64,000 bases of DNA from Deminuibacter sp966424055 (GTDB lineage: Bacteria; Bacteroidota; Bacteroidia; Chitinophagales; Chitinophagaceae): assembly GCA_966424055.1 (NCBI GenBank), contig CBJLMB010000010.1, forward strand, positions 96,899 to 160,898, written 5' to 3'. The notes beneath the pieces were generated by a model, which made no database searches, was not told the DNA's origin, and was given only the letters and a program-made list of their open reading frames with translations. Made by a program: the position numbers and the translations under genes. Of the stretch, positions 36,788 through 45,664 are shown in pieces; the stretch's first letter is position 1; the number at the start of each line of letters is the position of its first letter.

Positions 36788-38263
36788 ATGGGTAAACCAA
36801 CCGGTTTTTTAGAATTTACCCGGGAACTTCCCGGCAAGCGTTCACCGGAAGAGCGTGTAAAAGATTATGGTGAGTTTGTTGAAAGCTATAGCAAAGAAAC
36901 GTTGAACCACCAGGCTGCGCGTTGTATGAACTGCGGCGTACCGTTTTGCCACAGCGGCTGCCCGCTGGGTAATGTGATCCCCGAATTCAATGATGCTGTT
37001 TACAACAAGAACTGGAAAGATGCGTACGAGATCCTGACTTCGACCAATAATTTCCCTGAGTTCACCGGCCGTATATGCCCTGCGCCCTGCGAAAGCGCCT
37101 GCGTACTGGGTATTAATCAGCCGCCTGTAGCCATCGAAGAAATTGAAAGACATATTATTGAAATTGCTTTTGATAATGGCCTGGTAAAAGCGCGTAAACC
37201 CAATATGCGCACCGGTAAAAAGATCGCAGTGGTAGGCTCTGGTCCTGCCGGTCTCGCGGCTGCAGCACAGCTCAATTATGCCGGCCATAGTGTAACGGTT
37301 TTTGAGCGGGATAGTCAGCCGGGTGGTTTGCTGCGTTATGGTATTCCCGATTTCAAACTGGAAAAAACTGTGGTGGAAAGAAGGATCAAAGTGATGGAAG
37401 AAGAGGGGGTGGTATTTAAATGCAATGCCAATGTAGGGGTGAACATCAGTGTGAACGACCTGGTACGCGAATATCATGCAATAGTGCTGGCGGGTGGTTC
37501 TACCATTCCCCGCGATCTGCCTGCCACCGGCCGTCAGGTGAAAGGCGTGCATTTTGCCATGGAGTTCCTGAAACAGCAGAACCAGCGTATTGGCAAAGAA
37601 AAAATTACAGGGGAAGAAATAAAAGCTACCGGCAAAAATGTGGTGGTGATCGGTGGGGGTGATACTGGCAGCGATTGTGTGGGTACATCCAACAGGCATG
37701 GTGCCCGTTCAGTTACACAGTTCGAGCTGTTACCCAAGCCCTCCGGCAGCAGAACACCGTTTATGCCCTGGCCTACTTACCCGATGATCTTAAAAACATC
37801 TTCTTCTCATGAAGAAGGCTGTGAGCGTCACTGGGCTATTGCCACAAAAGAATTTATTGCTGATGAAAAAGGCCAGCTGAAGGCATTGAAAATAGTTGAC
37901 CTGGAATGGAAGCTGAATGAAGAAGGCCGTGCAGCGCAGTTTGTAGAAATAGCTGGTAGTGAAAGAACAATTCCCTGCGAACTGGCATTGCTGGCAATGG
38001 GCTTTTTACACCCGCAACATGAAGGAATGCTGAAAGAGCTGGGTGTAGAGCTGGATGAACGTGGCAATGTAAAAGCTGATGAGAAGAAATACCAGACCAG
38101 CATTGCCAAAGTATTTGCGTGTGGTGATATGCGCCGTGGTCAGTCGCTGGTGGTATGGGCTATCAGCGAAGGCCGCGAATGTGCCCGCAATGTAGATGAA
38201 TTCCTGATGGGCAGTTCTTTACTGGAAACAAAAGATGCATCGTTGCTGAATGCAGTGATGTAA
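36788..38263 (+). CDS. gltD: Glutamate synthase small (beta) subunit
   Basis: A 491-residue FAD and iron-sulfur protein that passes electrons from NADPH to GltB. Seen: N-terminal MGKPTGFLEFTRELPGK; Fe-S cysteines CMNCGVPFCHSGCPLGNVIP and CPAPCESACVLG; FAD motif VVGSGPAGLAAAAQL with HSVTVFERDSQPGGLLRYGI; NADPH motif VVVIGGGDTGSDCVGTSNRH; and the C-terminal FAD contact FACGDMRRGQSLVVWAISEG. The ATG at 36788 gives the family start; an in-frame alternative at 36767 adds 7 residues. In the gap to gltB there is a 17-codon ORF (36723-36776), probably fortuitous. A terminator follows at 38289. Confidence 0.96.
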   Translation: MGKPTGFLEFTRELPGKRSPEERVKDYGEFVESYSKETLNHQAARCMNCGVPFCHSGCPLGNVIPEFNDAVYNKNWKDAYEILTSTNNFPEFTGRICPAPCESACVLGINQPPVAIEEIERHIIEIAFDNGLVKARKPNMRTGKKIAVVGSGPAGLAAAAQLNYAGHSVTVFERDSQPGGLLRYGIPDFKLEKTVVERRIKVMEEEGVVFKCNANVGVNISVNDLVREYHAIVLAGGSTIPRDLPATGRQVKGVHFAMEFLKQQNQRIGKEKITGEEIKATGKNVVVIGGGDTGSDCVGTSNRHGARSVTQFELLPKPSGSRTPFMPWPTYPMILKTSSSHEEGCERHWAIATKEFIADEKGQLKALKIVDLEWKLNEEGRAAQFVEIAGSERTIPCELALLAMGFLHPQHEGMLKELGVELDERGNVKADEKKYQTSIAKVFACGDMRRGQSLVVWAISEGRECARNVDEFLMGSSLLETKDASLLNAVM

Positions 38264-38288
38264 TATAGCACCGATAAAAATCACTGAC

Positions 38289-38330
38289 AAAAGGCACAGG
38301 GTAATGCAAATGATCCTGTGCCTTTTTTTA
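38289..38330. terminator. Bidirectional hairpin terminator
   Basis: 12-bp perfect stem AAAAGGCACAGG / CCTGTGCCTTTT with a 14-nt loop and T7. It ends the gltBD operon and faces the end of the ROK kinase gene. Confidence 0.9.
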
Positions 38331-38349
38331 TTCCGGTTATACAAAAAGA

Positions 38350-39258
38350 TCAGGCCACCAGTGCTGCTGCGCCAAATACACCGGCGCTGTCGCCCAGGCT
38401 GGGTTTTACTATTTTTACATCCAGCCGGTTATTGAAAATGAAATGCCGCAGCGATTCATAGCCTTCTGTATAAATAGCGTCGATATTGCCTACACCTCCG
38501 CCAACAATGATGATATCGGGATCGAGGATATTGGTGATCACAGATACTGCTTTGCCAAAAAAATACGTAAGCCGTTCTATTGTTTTAACAGCTGCTTCTT
38601 CACCTTCTTTTTTCTTTTGAACAATTTCTTTCAGGCTGATATGCAGCCCTGTCAGCGACTGGTAGTAGCGTTGCAGGCCAGACCCGCTCAATACTGTTTC
38701 CACACAGCCTGTTTTGCCGCAATAACAGGGACCACCGCTTTCATCCAGGAAATTATGCCCCCATTCGCCGGCAATACCATGCCGGCCATTCCATATTTTT
38801 CCATCCATTACAATGCCGCCACCTACACCGGTACCCATGATAATGCCAAATACCATGCGTGCATCGGGAGCAGCCTGCTTTACCACGCCCCAGTGGGTTT
38901 CAGCCAATGCAAAGCAGTTGGCATCATTGGCCAGTACAACGGGGATGTGCAACATGGCTGCCAGGTCTTTTTGCAGCGGCATACCGTTTAATGCGGTACT
39001 GTTGCTGTTTTTCATGGTATGTGTAACAGGATCCAGCACCCCCGGTGTGCCAAAACCGATCGATTGCGGGGTGATGCCCGACTGTTCCTGCATCTGTTGA
39101 ATCAGTTTGTGTATCTGTTGCAGAATATGCGGATAACCTTTTTGTGCTTCCGTATCAATTCTGGTACGCAGCAATGGTGTTGCGTTTTGCAGAGAGCTGA
39201 GAATAACGCCTTCTATTTTTGTGCCGCCCAGGTCGATGCCCCATAACGTGTTGTTCAT
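38350..39258 (-). CDS. ROK-family sugar kinase (glucokinase-like)
   Basis: A 302-residue ROK kinase, probably glucokinase or another hexose/N-acetylhexosamine kinase. Seen: phosphate-binding N-terminus LWGIDLGGTKIEGVIL, NDANCFALAETHWGVV (catalytic Asp in ND), MGTGVGGGIVMDGKIW, and the ROK zinc motif GEWGHN ... GGPCYCGKTGCVE with the His and three Cys in place. The ATG at 39258 gives MNNTLWGIDLGG; a longer frame to 39288 adds ten residues that the family lacks. Convergent with gltD. Substrate specificity cannot be read with certainty. Confidence 0.9.
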   Translation of the reverse strand: MNNTLWGIDLGGTKIEGVILSSLQNATPLLRTRIDTEAQKGYPHILQQIHKLIQQMQEQSGITPQSIGFGTPGVLDPVTHTMKNSNSTALNGMPLQKDLAAMLHIPVVLANDANCFALAETHWGVVKQAAPDARMVFGIIMGTGVGGGIVMDGKIWNGRHGIAGEWGHNFLDESGGPCYCGKTGCVETVLSGSGLQRYYQSLTGLHISLKEIVQKKKEGEEAAVKTIERLTYFFGKAVSVITNILDPDIIIVGGGVGNIDAIYTEGYESLRHFIFNNRLDVKIVKPSLGDSAGVFGAAALVA

Positions 39259-39486
39259 ACCGATGCTTTTGGTTAACTGTTCAGGCAAGCTAAATATAAA
39301 TATTCAATGAAACAGCTAAAATTCTATTCGTAATTCCTTATAGTGTGACATACAAGGCTGCCTGAAACCTGCAGGAACAGGCGCTGTTATGATGATAGGA
39401 AGGCTCCAGTTTTGTACCGGTGAATGCCTGTGCCTGCGCCCTGTTTTCTACAAGTTTTCGTATATCTTTAGCGAAAGCAAAAAAGA

Positions 39487-40272
39487 ATGAACCTCGATTT
39501 AAGCGGAAAAAGAGCATTGGTTTGCGGTGCCTCGCAGGGGCTGGGTGCAGCGGTGGCCAAAGAGCTGGCTTTGATGGGCGCCCAGGTAACTGTACTGGCG
39601 AGGAACGAGCAAAAACTGAAAGAAGTGGTTAACAGCCTGGCAATCCCTTCGCAGCAGGTGCATGGTTATATTGCTGCCGATACTTCACATCCGCAGCAGG
39701 TAAAAGAAAAAGTGGCGCTGCTGGCTTCCGGCGGCCCGGTGCACATCCTTGTCAACAATACGGGCGGCCCTGCTTCCGGGCCATTGCTGGCAACAGAAGC
39801 CGATGCGCTCGAAGCAGCATTCCGTTCGCAGCTGATCACCAGTCACCTGCTGGTGCAGGTATTGTTCAACGGGATGAAATCAGCAAAATACGGCCGCATT
39901 GTCAACATCACTTCCACTTCGGTAAAAGAGCCGATTAAAAACCTGGGCATCTCCAATACGGTAAGAGCCGCAGTAGTAAACTGGGCCAAAACCCTGGCTG
40001 GTGAACTGGGGCCCTATGGTATCACCATAAACAATGTACTGCCCGGCAGCACGCAAACATCAAGACTGGACTACCTGTATGGAAAACAGGCAGAAAACAG
40101 TGGTAGTACGGTTGAAGATATTATACAACGGAATATAGCGCAAATTCCCACCGGCCGTCTGGGCGAGCCGGAAGAACTGGCCGCTGCGGTCGCTTTCCTC
40201 TGTTCCCCCGCAGCAGCCTATATTAATGGGGTGAACCTTCCTGTAGATGGTGGTAAGCTGAATTCATTGTAA
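39487..40272 (+). CDS. SDR-family protein lacking the Tyr-x-x-x-Lys pair
   Basis: A 261-residue SDR-fold protein. Seen: coenzyme motif CGASQGLGAAVAKELALMGA, ILVNNTGGPASGPLL (NNxG-like), catalytic-serine region IVNITSTSVKEPIKNLG, and the C-terminal INGVNLPVDGGKL typical of FabG-like proteins. The place of the catalytic Tyr and Lys reads NLGISNTVRAAVVNWAKTLA, so Tyr is replaced by Asn (or Ser) and Lys by Arg. The fold is otherwise well kept. A subgroup of bacterial SDRs shows the same change, so it is not a local mutation, but the chemistry must differ or the protein may only bind its ligand. Followed by a terminator at 40309. Confidence 0.85.
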   Translation: MNLDLSGKRALVCGASQGLGAAVAKELALMGAQVTVLARNEQKLKEVVNSLAIPSQQVHGYIAADTSHPQQVKEKVALLASGGPVHILVNNTGGPASGPLLATEADALEAAFRSQLITSHLLVQVLFNGMKSAKYGRIVNITSTSVKEPIKNLGISNTVRAAVVNWAKTLAGELGPYGITINNVLPGSTQTSRLDYLYGKQAENSGSTVEDIIQRNIAQIPTGRLGEPEELAAAVAFLCSPAAAYINGVNLPVDGGKLNSL

Positions 40273-40308
40273 CCAAACAGCTGTGTTAACATACCGGCGC
40301 TGTATTAC

Positions 40309-40349
40309 AGCCCCTGCAACAAAGTAGGCTTTTTGTGCAGGGGCTTTTA
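40309..40349 (+). terminator. Hairpin terminator
   Basis: 10-bp stem AGCCCCTGCA / TGCAGGGGCT with a 17-nt loop, followed by TTTTAT, after the SDR gene. Confidence 0.8.
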
Positions 40350-40503
40350 TGTAACCGGAACCCGTTGTAAAGCTGTTGCAGGTGAGTGGAAAATCGAGTA
40401 GATTTATTGACCGGAAAATCACATACCCGTTTGCTGCATGGTGCGATTTTCGCTGCTCCGTATCCTAATTGTTGAAAAATCATTTATTGCTAAATACAGG
40501 CTT

Positions 40504-42111
40504 ATGAAATCCCGTTTTGTGCATTATGTTGCCCTGGAGGGCAGCCAGAAAAAAAGCCCGGGCGTAAAAGCCCTGAAATCGTCTCCCCAGCAGGATGTGA
40601 TCAATGTCAGCCTGCGTATACGGCCCAAAGAACCGATCCCCGATCCCCTAAAACCTGCCCAAAAGAAAGCTGTCACGGCTTTGCCACGCGAGCGCTTTTA
40701 CCAGAAATATGCTGCCACTGAAGCCGACCTGCAGCTGGTGGCCGATTTTGCACATGCATATGAACTGAGCATTGTAAAAACCGATGCCAATGCAAGGCTG
40801 GTTGAACTGCGTGGCTCGGTGCGCCAGATGGAAGCAGCTTTTCATGTAAAGCTGGCTCATTACAAGGGAAAAGATGGAAAGGTTTTCAGGGGCAGGGAAG
40901 GTGCCATTCATATTCCTGCCGAACTGCAGGATGTGGTAGAAGGCGTGTTCGGCCTCGATGACCGTATTGCTACTTCACCCAAATTTAAAATACTCGGTGC
41001 AGCAGGGAAAGGTAAAATGGCCAAAGCCGGCCAAAAATTTAAACCTGCAGCAAGGGTTCAGTCCGCTTTCGATCCCAACCAGCTGATCAATATTTACAAT
41101 TATCCCCGTGATGCAAAAGGCAGCCAGCAATGCATTGCAATAATTGAACTGGGTGGCGGGTATAAAACAGAAGACCTCAGCAGCTATTTCAACAGCCTGA
41201 AAATACCGGTGCCCAAGGTGGTGGCTGTATCGGTAGATGGTGCGCACAATGCACCTTCCACCGCCAACAGTGCAGATGGTGAGGTAATGCTGGATATAGA
41301 AGTGGCCGGTGCTATTGCCCCTGCAGCCACTATTGCTGTATATTTTGCACCCAATACCGATAAGGGATTTCTTGATGCAATTATCCAGGCAATGCACGAT
41401 AACACCTATAAACCGGGCATTATATCCATCAGCTGGGGTGCTGCAGAATCGCAATGGACACAGCAATCGCTTGATGCCTATAACCAGGCATTTAAAGAAG
41501 CGGCAGGGCTGGGTATTACTATTTGTGTGGCAGCAGGCGATACCGGATCGAATGATGGTGTTTCAGATGGCAAGGCACATGTTGATTTTCCTGCATCCAG
41601 CCCTTATGTACTGGCCTGTGGTGGCACCAAGCTCACGGTTGACCAGGCTGGTAAAATCACCAGTGAGGTGGTATGGCATGAGAGCAATGACAGCGCCACC
41701 GGCGGCGGTGTCAGCGATGTATTTGCATTACCCGATTACCAGGCTAAAGCCAAAGTGCCTGTTTCTGTCAACAACAAAAAAGCCGGAAGAGGACTGCCCG
41801 ATGTAGCAGCAGTAGCAGACCCCGCGACCGGTTATAATGTGCTGGTAGACGGACAGGAAATGGTGATCGGTGGTACCAGTGCGGTGGCTCCGCTGATGGC
41901 CGGCCTGATTGCCCTGATCAATGAAAAGCTGAAAAAACAGGTGGGCTTTATTCATCCTAGGCTGTATGCCAAACCCTCAGTTTGCAGGGACATCACCGAG
42001 GGAAACAATATAACTGTTACAGGTAATAAAGGCTATAAAGCTGCCAAAGGATGGGATGCCTGCACAGGCAATGGGGTACCCGATGGAATGAAGCTGCTGG
42101 GTATTTTGTAA
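40504..42111 (+). CDS. S53 family serine-carboxyl peptidase (sedolisin/kumamolisin type)
   Basis: A 535-residue peptidase close to kumamolisin. Seen: Pro-kumamolisin activation domain about residues 50-200 (RERFYQKYAATEADLQLV), then the mature enzyme from about residue 225. Catalytic Glu and Asp are in GEVMLDIEVAGAIAPAA, the oxyanion Asp in AAGDTGSNDG, and the nucleophilic Ser in IGGTSAVAPLMAGL. The calcium-site region DITEGNN with WDACTGNGVPDG is at the C-terminus. All key residues are present. The ATG at 40504 (MKSRFVHYVALEGS) has no signal peptide and the longer frame from 40438 does not give one either, so the export route is unclear. Acid-active endopeptidase by family. Confidence 0.92.
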   Translation: MKSRFVHYVALEGSQKKSPGVKALKSSPQQDVINVSLRIRPKEPIPDPLKPAQKKAVTALPRERFYQKYAATEADLQLVADFAHAYELSIVKTDANARLVELRGSVRQMEAAFHVKLAHYKGKDGKVFRGREGAIHIPAELQDVVEGVFGLDDRIATSPKFKILGAAGKGKMAKAGQKFKPAARVQSAFDPNQLINIYNYPRDAKGSQQCIAIIELGGGYKTEDLSSYFNSLKIPVPKVVAVSVDGAHNAPSTANSADGEVMLDIEVAGAIAPAATIAVYFAPNTDKGFLDAIIQAMHDNTYKPGIISISWGAAESQWTQQSLDAYNQAFKEAAGLGITICVAAGDTGSNDGVSDGKAHVDFPASSPYVLACGGTKLTVDQAGKITSEVVWHESNDSATGGGVSDVFALPDYQAKAKVPVSVNNKKAGRGLPDVAAVADPATGYNVLVDGQEMVIGGTSAVAPLMAGLIALINEKLKKQVGFIHPRLYAKPSVCRDITEGNNITVTGNKGYKAAKGWDACTGNGVPDGMKLLGIL

Positions 42112-42279
42112 GGCAACCCTGCTTTGTATAACAGGCAGTAGAATGCAGCATTCGCAGAGACAAGTAAGGGGATTATCTATAATAACGAAACGATAACAGC
42201 CGCTATCCGTTAATTGCTGTTCGAAATGTGCAAAAGGCAAGATGTGTGTACAGCCCCGTTATTATCAACCTGAACATAT

Positions 42280-42876
42280 ATGCGAATGAAACAAAAGCTG
42301 ATTTTACCTTTTCTGTTTTGCCTGTTTATACAAGCAGTGCATGCACAATCTTTCCATGCCGGTGTTAAGGCTGGATTGAACTTTTCCAAGAACGACGGCA
42401 ATGGCATGGGCAATTTTCAAACCGGGTATGATGCAGGTGTTTTTGGCCAGCTGGGTTTTGGAAAAAAATGGGCTGTTCAGCCCGAGGTGTATTACTCGCA
42501 GCGGAATACCAACCGCTCTGATGATTTTTTAACCTATTACAATGTTACAGGTAATCCGGTTGCTGATAAAAAAGTTAAACTGGGTTATATCAGCATCCCG
42601 GTGTTGCTGCATTACCATATCAAAGATTGGCTGTCTGTACAGGCCGGTCCGCAGTACAATTTAATGGTGTACGATGATGAGAACCTGCTCACCAGTGGTA
42701 AAAAAGCATTCAAGAAAAACGATTTCGGTTTGGCCGGCGGGGTAGAAGTAACACAGGGCAGGGTGATCTTTTATGGCCGTTATTACCACGGCTTGTCAAA
42801 TATTAACAACGCAGACGAAAGGTATGAATGGAAGGCAAGACAGATACAGGCAGGAATAGGGTACAGGATTTTGTAA
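42280..42876 (+). CDS. Outer-membrane beta-barrel protein (OMP_b-brl_2 type)
   Basis: A 198-residue barrel with signal MRMKQKLILPFLFCLFIQ ending AVHAQ. Strands: SFHAGVKAGLNFSKND, GYDAGVFGQLGFGKKWAVQP, VKLGYISIPVLLHYHIKD, LSVQAGPQYNLMVYD, GRVIFYGRYYHGLSNINN, QIQAGIGYRIL. It has the same plan as the protein at 20018 (family pattern xxGVKxGLNFS ... YISIPxLLxY ... GPQxxxL). The start could be ATG 42280 or 42286. Function unknown. Terminator hairpin directly downstream. Confidence 0.87.
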   Translation: MRMKQKLILPFLFCLFIQAVHAQSFHAGVKAGLNFSKNDGNGMGNFQTGYDAGVFGQLGFGKKWAVQPEVYYSQRNTNRSDDFLTYYNVTGNPVADKKVKLGYISIPVLLHYHIKDWLSVQAGPQYNLMVYDDENLLTSGKKAFKKNDFGLAGGVEVTQGRVIFYGRYYHGLSNINNADERYEWKARQIQAGIGYRIL

Positions 42877-42880
42877 AAAG

Positions 42881-42910
42881 AAAAAGCCGTTTCACAGGAA
42901 ACGGCTTTTT
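42881..42910. terminator. Bidirectional hairpin terminator
   Basis: 13-bp perfect stem AAAAAGCCGTTTC / GAAACGGCTTTTT with loop ACAG, between the barrel gene and the convergent small secreted protein gene. Confidence 0.93.
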
Positions 42911-42930
42911 AAATCAGGTTGATCAAACGA

Positions 42931-43311
42931 TCATTCGCCTCCTTCACCACCTAAACCAACCCACAGCCATTTGCCATGCCTGTTTTCAAAAAGCAGGTAA
43001 CCATCTTTGGTTTCCCGGCAGGGAACAGTGCATTTACCGGCGCGGGTGCCTTTTAGTACAATAGGTTTATACCAGGTCCAGGAATTGTTTTCCTGCATGC
43101 TGTGCAGCCATTGTGAAGGGGTACCACCGCCGCCGCCATCATCAAAATTATCGGCCATCATCGCCCGCAAGCTGGTCGTGTCTTTGTTCAGGACTGCCGT
43201 TTTGAATTTTTCCCAGAAAGCAGGCCAGGTTTTCTCTGCAGTGTTTTGAGAAAATGCAGCGGAAGAGAAAAACAGAAAAAGCGACAGGAATAATGCAGCG
43301 TTTTTTTTCAT
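42931..43311 (-). CDS. Small secreted protein, NTF2-like (tentative)
   Basis: A 126-residue exported protein: signal MKKNAALFLSLFLFFSSAAF ending SQ, then TWPAFWEKFKTAVLNKDTTSLRAMMADNF, which looks like the first helices of an NTF2-like/DUF4440 fold, a glycine run (DDGGGGG), and beta-rich GYLLFENRHGKWLWVGLGGE at the C-terminus. The family is not certain and no catalytic residue can be named. A terminator-like hairpin of the upstream etfA gene (43338-43369) separates it from the etf operon. Confidence 0.7.
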   Translation of the reverse strand: MKKNAALFLSLFLFFSSAAFSQNTAEKTWPAFWEKFKTAVLNKDTTSLRAMMADNFDDGGGGGTPSQWLHSMQENNSWTWYKPIVLKGTRAGKCTVPCRETKDGYLLFENRHGKWLWVGLGGEGGE

Positions 43312-43337
43312 TCTGATAAAGCATTTATTGGTTGAAG

Positions 43338-43369
43338 AAAAGCCGTTTCAACAGGGCTGAAACGGCTTT
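43338..43369 (-). terminator. Hairpin after etfA
   Basis: 12-bp stem AAAGCCGTTTCA / TGAAACGGCTTT with loop ACAGGGC. On the minus strand it follows the etfA stop by 25 bp. Its stem is nearly the same as that of the terminator at 42881, so one could be a copy of the other. Confidence 0.7.
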
Positions 43370-43394
43370 GGCTATTTTATGGCTGGTCAGCCGC

Positions 43395-44357
43395 TCAGGC
43401 GCCTTTCAGCTTTTTTATTTCTTCAGTGAGTTTAGGCACTATTTCAAACACATCGCCTACAATACCATAGTCGGCAGCTTTAAAGAAAGGTGCTTCAGGA
43501 TCTTTATTGATGACAACGATCACTTTGCTGCGGTTTACACCTGCAAGGTGCTGTATTGCGCCGGAAATGCCCAGTGCGATGTACAGGTTGGGTGCGATCT
43601 GCACACCTGTTTGCCCTACGTGCTCATGGTGCGGGCGCCAGTGTGCATCGGCCACAGGACGGCTGCAGGCTAATGCTGCATGCAGTGCATGCGCCAGGTT
43701 TTCAACAATACCCCAGTTCTCAGGGCCTTTCAGTCCGCGGCCGCCGCTCACCACCACTTCTGCTTCTGTCAGCGGTACTTCGCCGCTTACTTTGTTCACC
43801 GCAGTAATGGTGATGCGTGAGGCATCAGGTGTAACAGACAACTGGTTAACTGCTGCGGTACCTTCACCTGCTGCAATTTTATAACTGTTGGGGTTAATGC
43901 TGATCACTTTCACTGCAGATGTTATCGCGATATTGGCGAAAGCTTTACCGCTGAAAACAGATTTCTTTACTACAAAGCCATTGCTGGTATCGGGCAGTGC
44001 AACGGCACCGGCTACCAGGCCTGCTTTCAGCCTTGCGGCTACACGCGGAGCTACAGCTTTACCATTCTGGTTATGAGAGAATACAACAACAGTGGCGCCT
44101 GTTTGCTGCGCCGCCTCTGCAATGATCTTAGCATATACCTGGGCATCCAGCTGGTTAAGCGATTCATTGTTTACCTGGTGTACTTTGGTGATACCATATT
44201 TGCCCAATGCTGCAAGATCGTCGGTTACAGTGCCCAGCAGCAGGCCTTCAGCAGCTACGCCGGTTTGCCTGGCTAAATCTGCACCATAGGTCAGCGCTTC
44301 AAAAGAAGCTTTCTTGATATGGCCGTCAGCATGATCGATGAATATAAGAACAGACAT
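43395..44357 (-). CDS. etfA: Electron transfer flavoprotein alpha subunit
   Basis: A 320-residue ETF alpha subunit, partner of EtfB in a soluble FAD/AMP heterodimer that takes electrons from acyl-CoA and other dehydrogenases. Seen: N-terminal MSVLIFIDHADGHIKKASFE, the C-terminal FAD-binding signature VVSGGRGLKGPENWGIVENL, HVGQTGVQIAPNLYIALGIS (GQTG loop) and IVVINKDPEAPFFKAADYGI followed by VGD. All family FAD contacts are present. It lies 97 bp after etfB on the same strand. The ETF-quinone oxidoreductase is not in the window. Confidence 0.95.
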   Translation of the reverse strand: MSVLIFIDHADGHIKKASFEALTYGADLARQTGVAAEGLLLGTVTDDLAALGKYGITKVHQVNNESLNQLDAQVYAKIIAEAAQQTGATVVVFSHNQNGKAVAPRVAARLKAGLVAGAVALPDTSNGFVVKKSVFSGKAFANIAITSAVKVISINPNSYKIAAGEGTAAVNQLSVTPDASRITITAVNKVSGEVPLTEAEVVVSGGRGLKGPENWGIVENLAHALHAALACSRPVADAHWRPHHEHVGQTGVQIAPNLYIALGISGAIQHLAGVNRSKVIVVINKDPEAPFFKAADYGIVGDVFEIVPKLTEEIKKLKGA

Positions 44358-44454
44358 ATAATTGTTGAGTTTGAAAATTTAAAATAGCAATTGGAAAATC
44401 CGGGAACTGAAAAACGTTGGTTTCAACCAATCCTGTTTGCATCAGGTGGTTAAA

Positions 44455-45198
44455 TTAAATGGCCTTTGCTTCTTCATGCAACAGGCGAACCAGTTCGGCT
44501 ACATTATCGGCCGCTACCAGTTTTACACCTGCTTTTGCCGGTGGCAGCTCGAAGCTGGCAATGCTGGTGAGCGTATCTGCAGCAGCAGGTTCTACCACTT
44601 TGAGTGGTTTGGTGCGTGCAGCCATGATACCGCGCATATTGGGAATGCGTTGTTCCGCCACACCTTTCTGACAGCTTACTACCAGTGGTAATGTCACTGT
44701 CGCTGTTTCTTCTCCGCCTTCTATTTCACGTGTAACAGTTGCAGTAGTACCATTGAGCTCAAATTTGGTGGCAAGCGAGATATAAGGGGCATCCAGCAGT
44801 TCAGCAACCATACCACCAATAGCCGAGCCATTGTAGTCGATGGTTTCTTTACCAGTGAATACCAGGTCGTAGCCGCCTTCTTTGGCTATGGCTGCGATCT
44901 GCGAAGCAATATAAAAACTGTCCTGGCTGTCGGCATTGATACGGATGGCTTCATCTCCGCCCAGGGCCAGTGCTTTGCGGATAACGGGTTCGGCATCTGC
45001 ACCGCCCACTGTTACGAGGTGCAGTACGATGGAAGGATCTTTTTCCTTCAGCTCAATGGCTCTAACGAGGGCATACCATTCATCGTAGGGATTGATGATC
45101 CACTGTACGCCCGCATCTTCAAATTTGGTGTTGCCATCTTTAAAGGCAATCTTTGAGGTGGTGTCAGGTGTTTTACTTACACAGACTAATATCTTCAT
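44455..45198 (-). CDS. etfB: Electron transfer flavoprotein beta subunit
   Basis: A 247-residue ETF beta subunit. Seen: MKILVCVSKTPDTTSKIAFK, NPYDEWYALVRAIELKEKD, GGDEAIRIN, DLVFTGKETIDYNGSAIGGM, and the family signature IRGIM-like NMRGIMAARTKPLKVV near residue 190. First gene of the etfBA pair. A TATCTTTA box in the 5' region (rev. complement of 45222-45229) is one base off the TAnnTTTG promoter consensus. Confidence 0.95.
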   Translation of the reverse strand: MKILVCVSKTPDTTSKIAFKDGNTKFEDAGVQWIINPYDEWYALVRAIELKEKDPSIVLHLVTVGGADAEPVIRKALALGGDEAIRINADSQDSFYIASQIAAIAKEGGYDLVFTGKETIDYNGSAIGGMVAELLDAPYISLATKFELNGTTATVTREIEGGEETATVTLPLVVSCQKGVAEQRIPNMRGIMAARTKPLKVVEPAAADTLTSIASFELPPAKAGVKLVAADNVAELVRLLHEEAKAI

Positions 45199-45352
45199 AT
45201 AACACTAATTTTGAAAATTCCTTTTGCGTAAAGATAGGGATAAAAATAAGTTGTTTATGCAACTAATTTAAAAGAAAATACAAAAAACACGATCCAGCCT
45301 TCAGGTGGTTTATTACTGCGGGTTGGGCCGTGAACAGAATAGTACCCATTAT

Positions 45353-45664
45353 ATGGACAGAATAGTGCAGATACAGCAGTTTTTAGAAAAAACACCGAAA
45401 GACAATTTTCTCCGGCATGCCCTGGCATTGGAATACATCAAGCTGGGAGACGATGTAAAAGCCAGGCAGTTATTTGAAGAAATTCTAACTGAGTTTCCCG
45501 ATTATACCGGCTCGTACTACCACCTGGGAAAATTGCTGGAACGCAACGGCGAAACACAGGAGGCCATTGCCTGGTACGATAAGGGAATGGCTGTGGCCAA
45601 ACAGGCCGGCGAGCGGCATGCGTACAATGAATTGCAGGCTGCTTATGAAGACCTTGTTTACTGA
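45353..45664 (+). CDS. Small TPR protein
   Basis: A 103-residue protein made of two to three tetratricopeptide repeats: PKDNFLRHALALEYIKLGD, DVKARQLFEEILTEFPDYTG, SYYHLGKLLERNGETQEAIA then WYDKGMAVAKQAG. The ATG at 45353 is preferred; an upstream in-frame GTG at 45305 would add 16 unlikely residues. No signal peptide, so it is cytosolic and probably mediates protein contacts. Common as a single gene in Bacteroidota; partner unknown. Confidence 0.82.
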   Translation: MDRIVQIQQFLEKTPKDNFLRHALALEYIKLGDDVKARQLFEEILTEFPDYTGSYYHLGKLLERNGETQEAIAWYDKGMAVAKQAGERHAYNELQAAYEDLVY

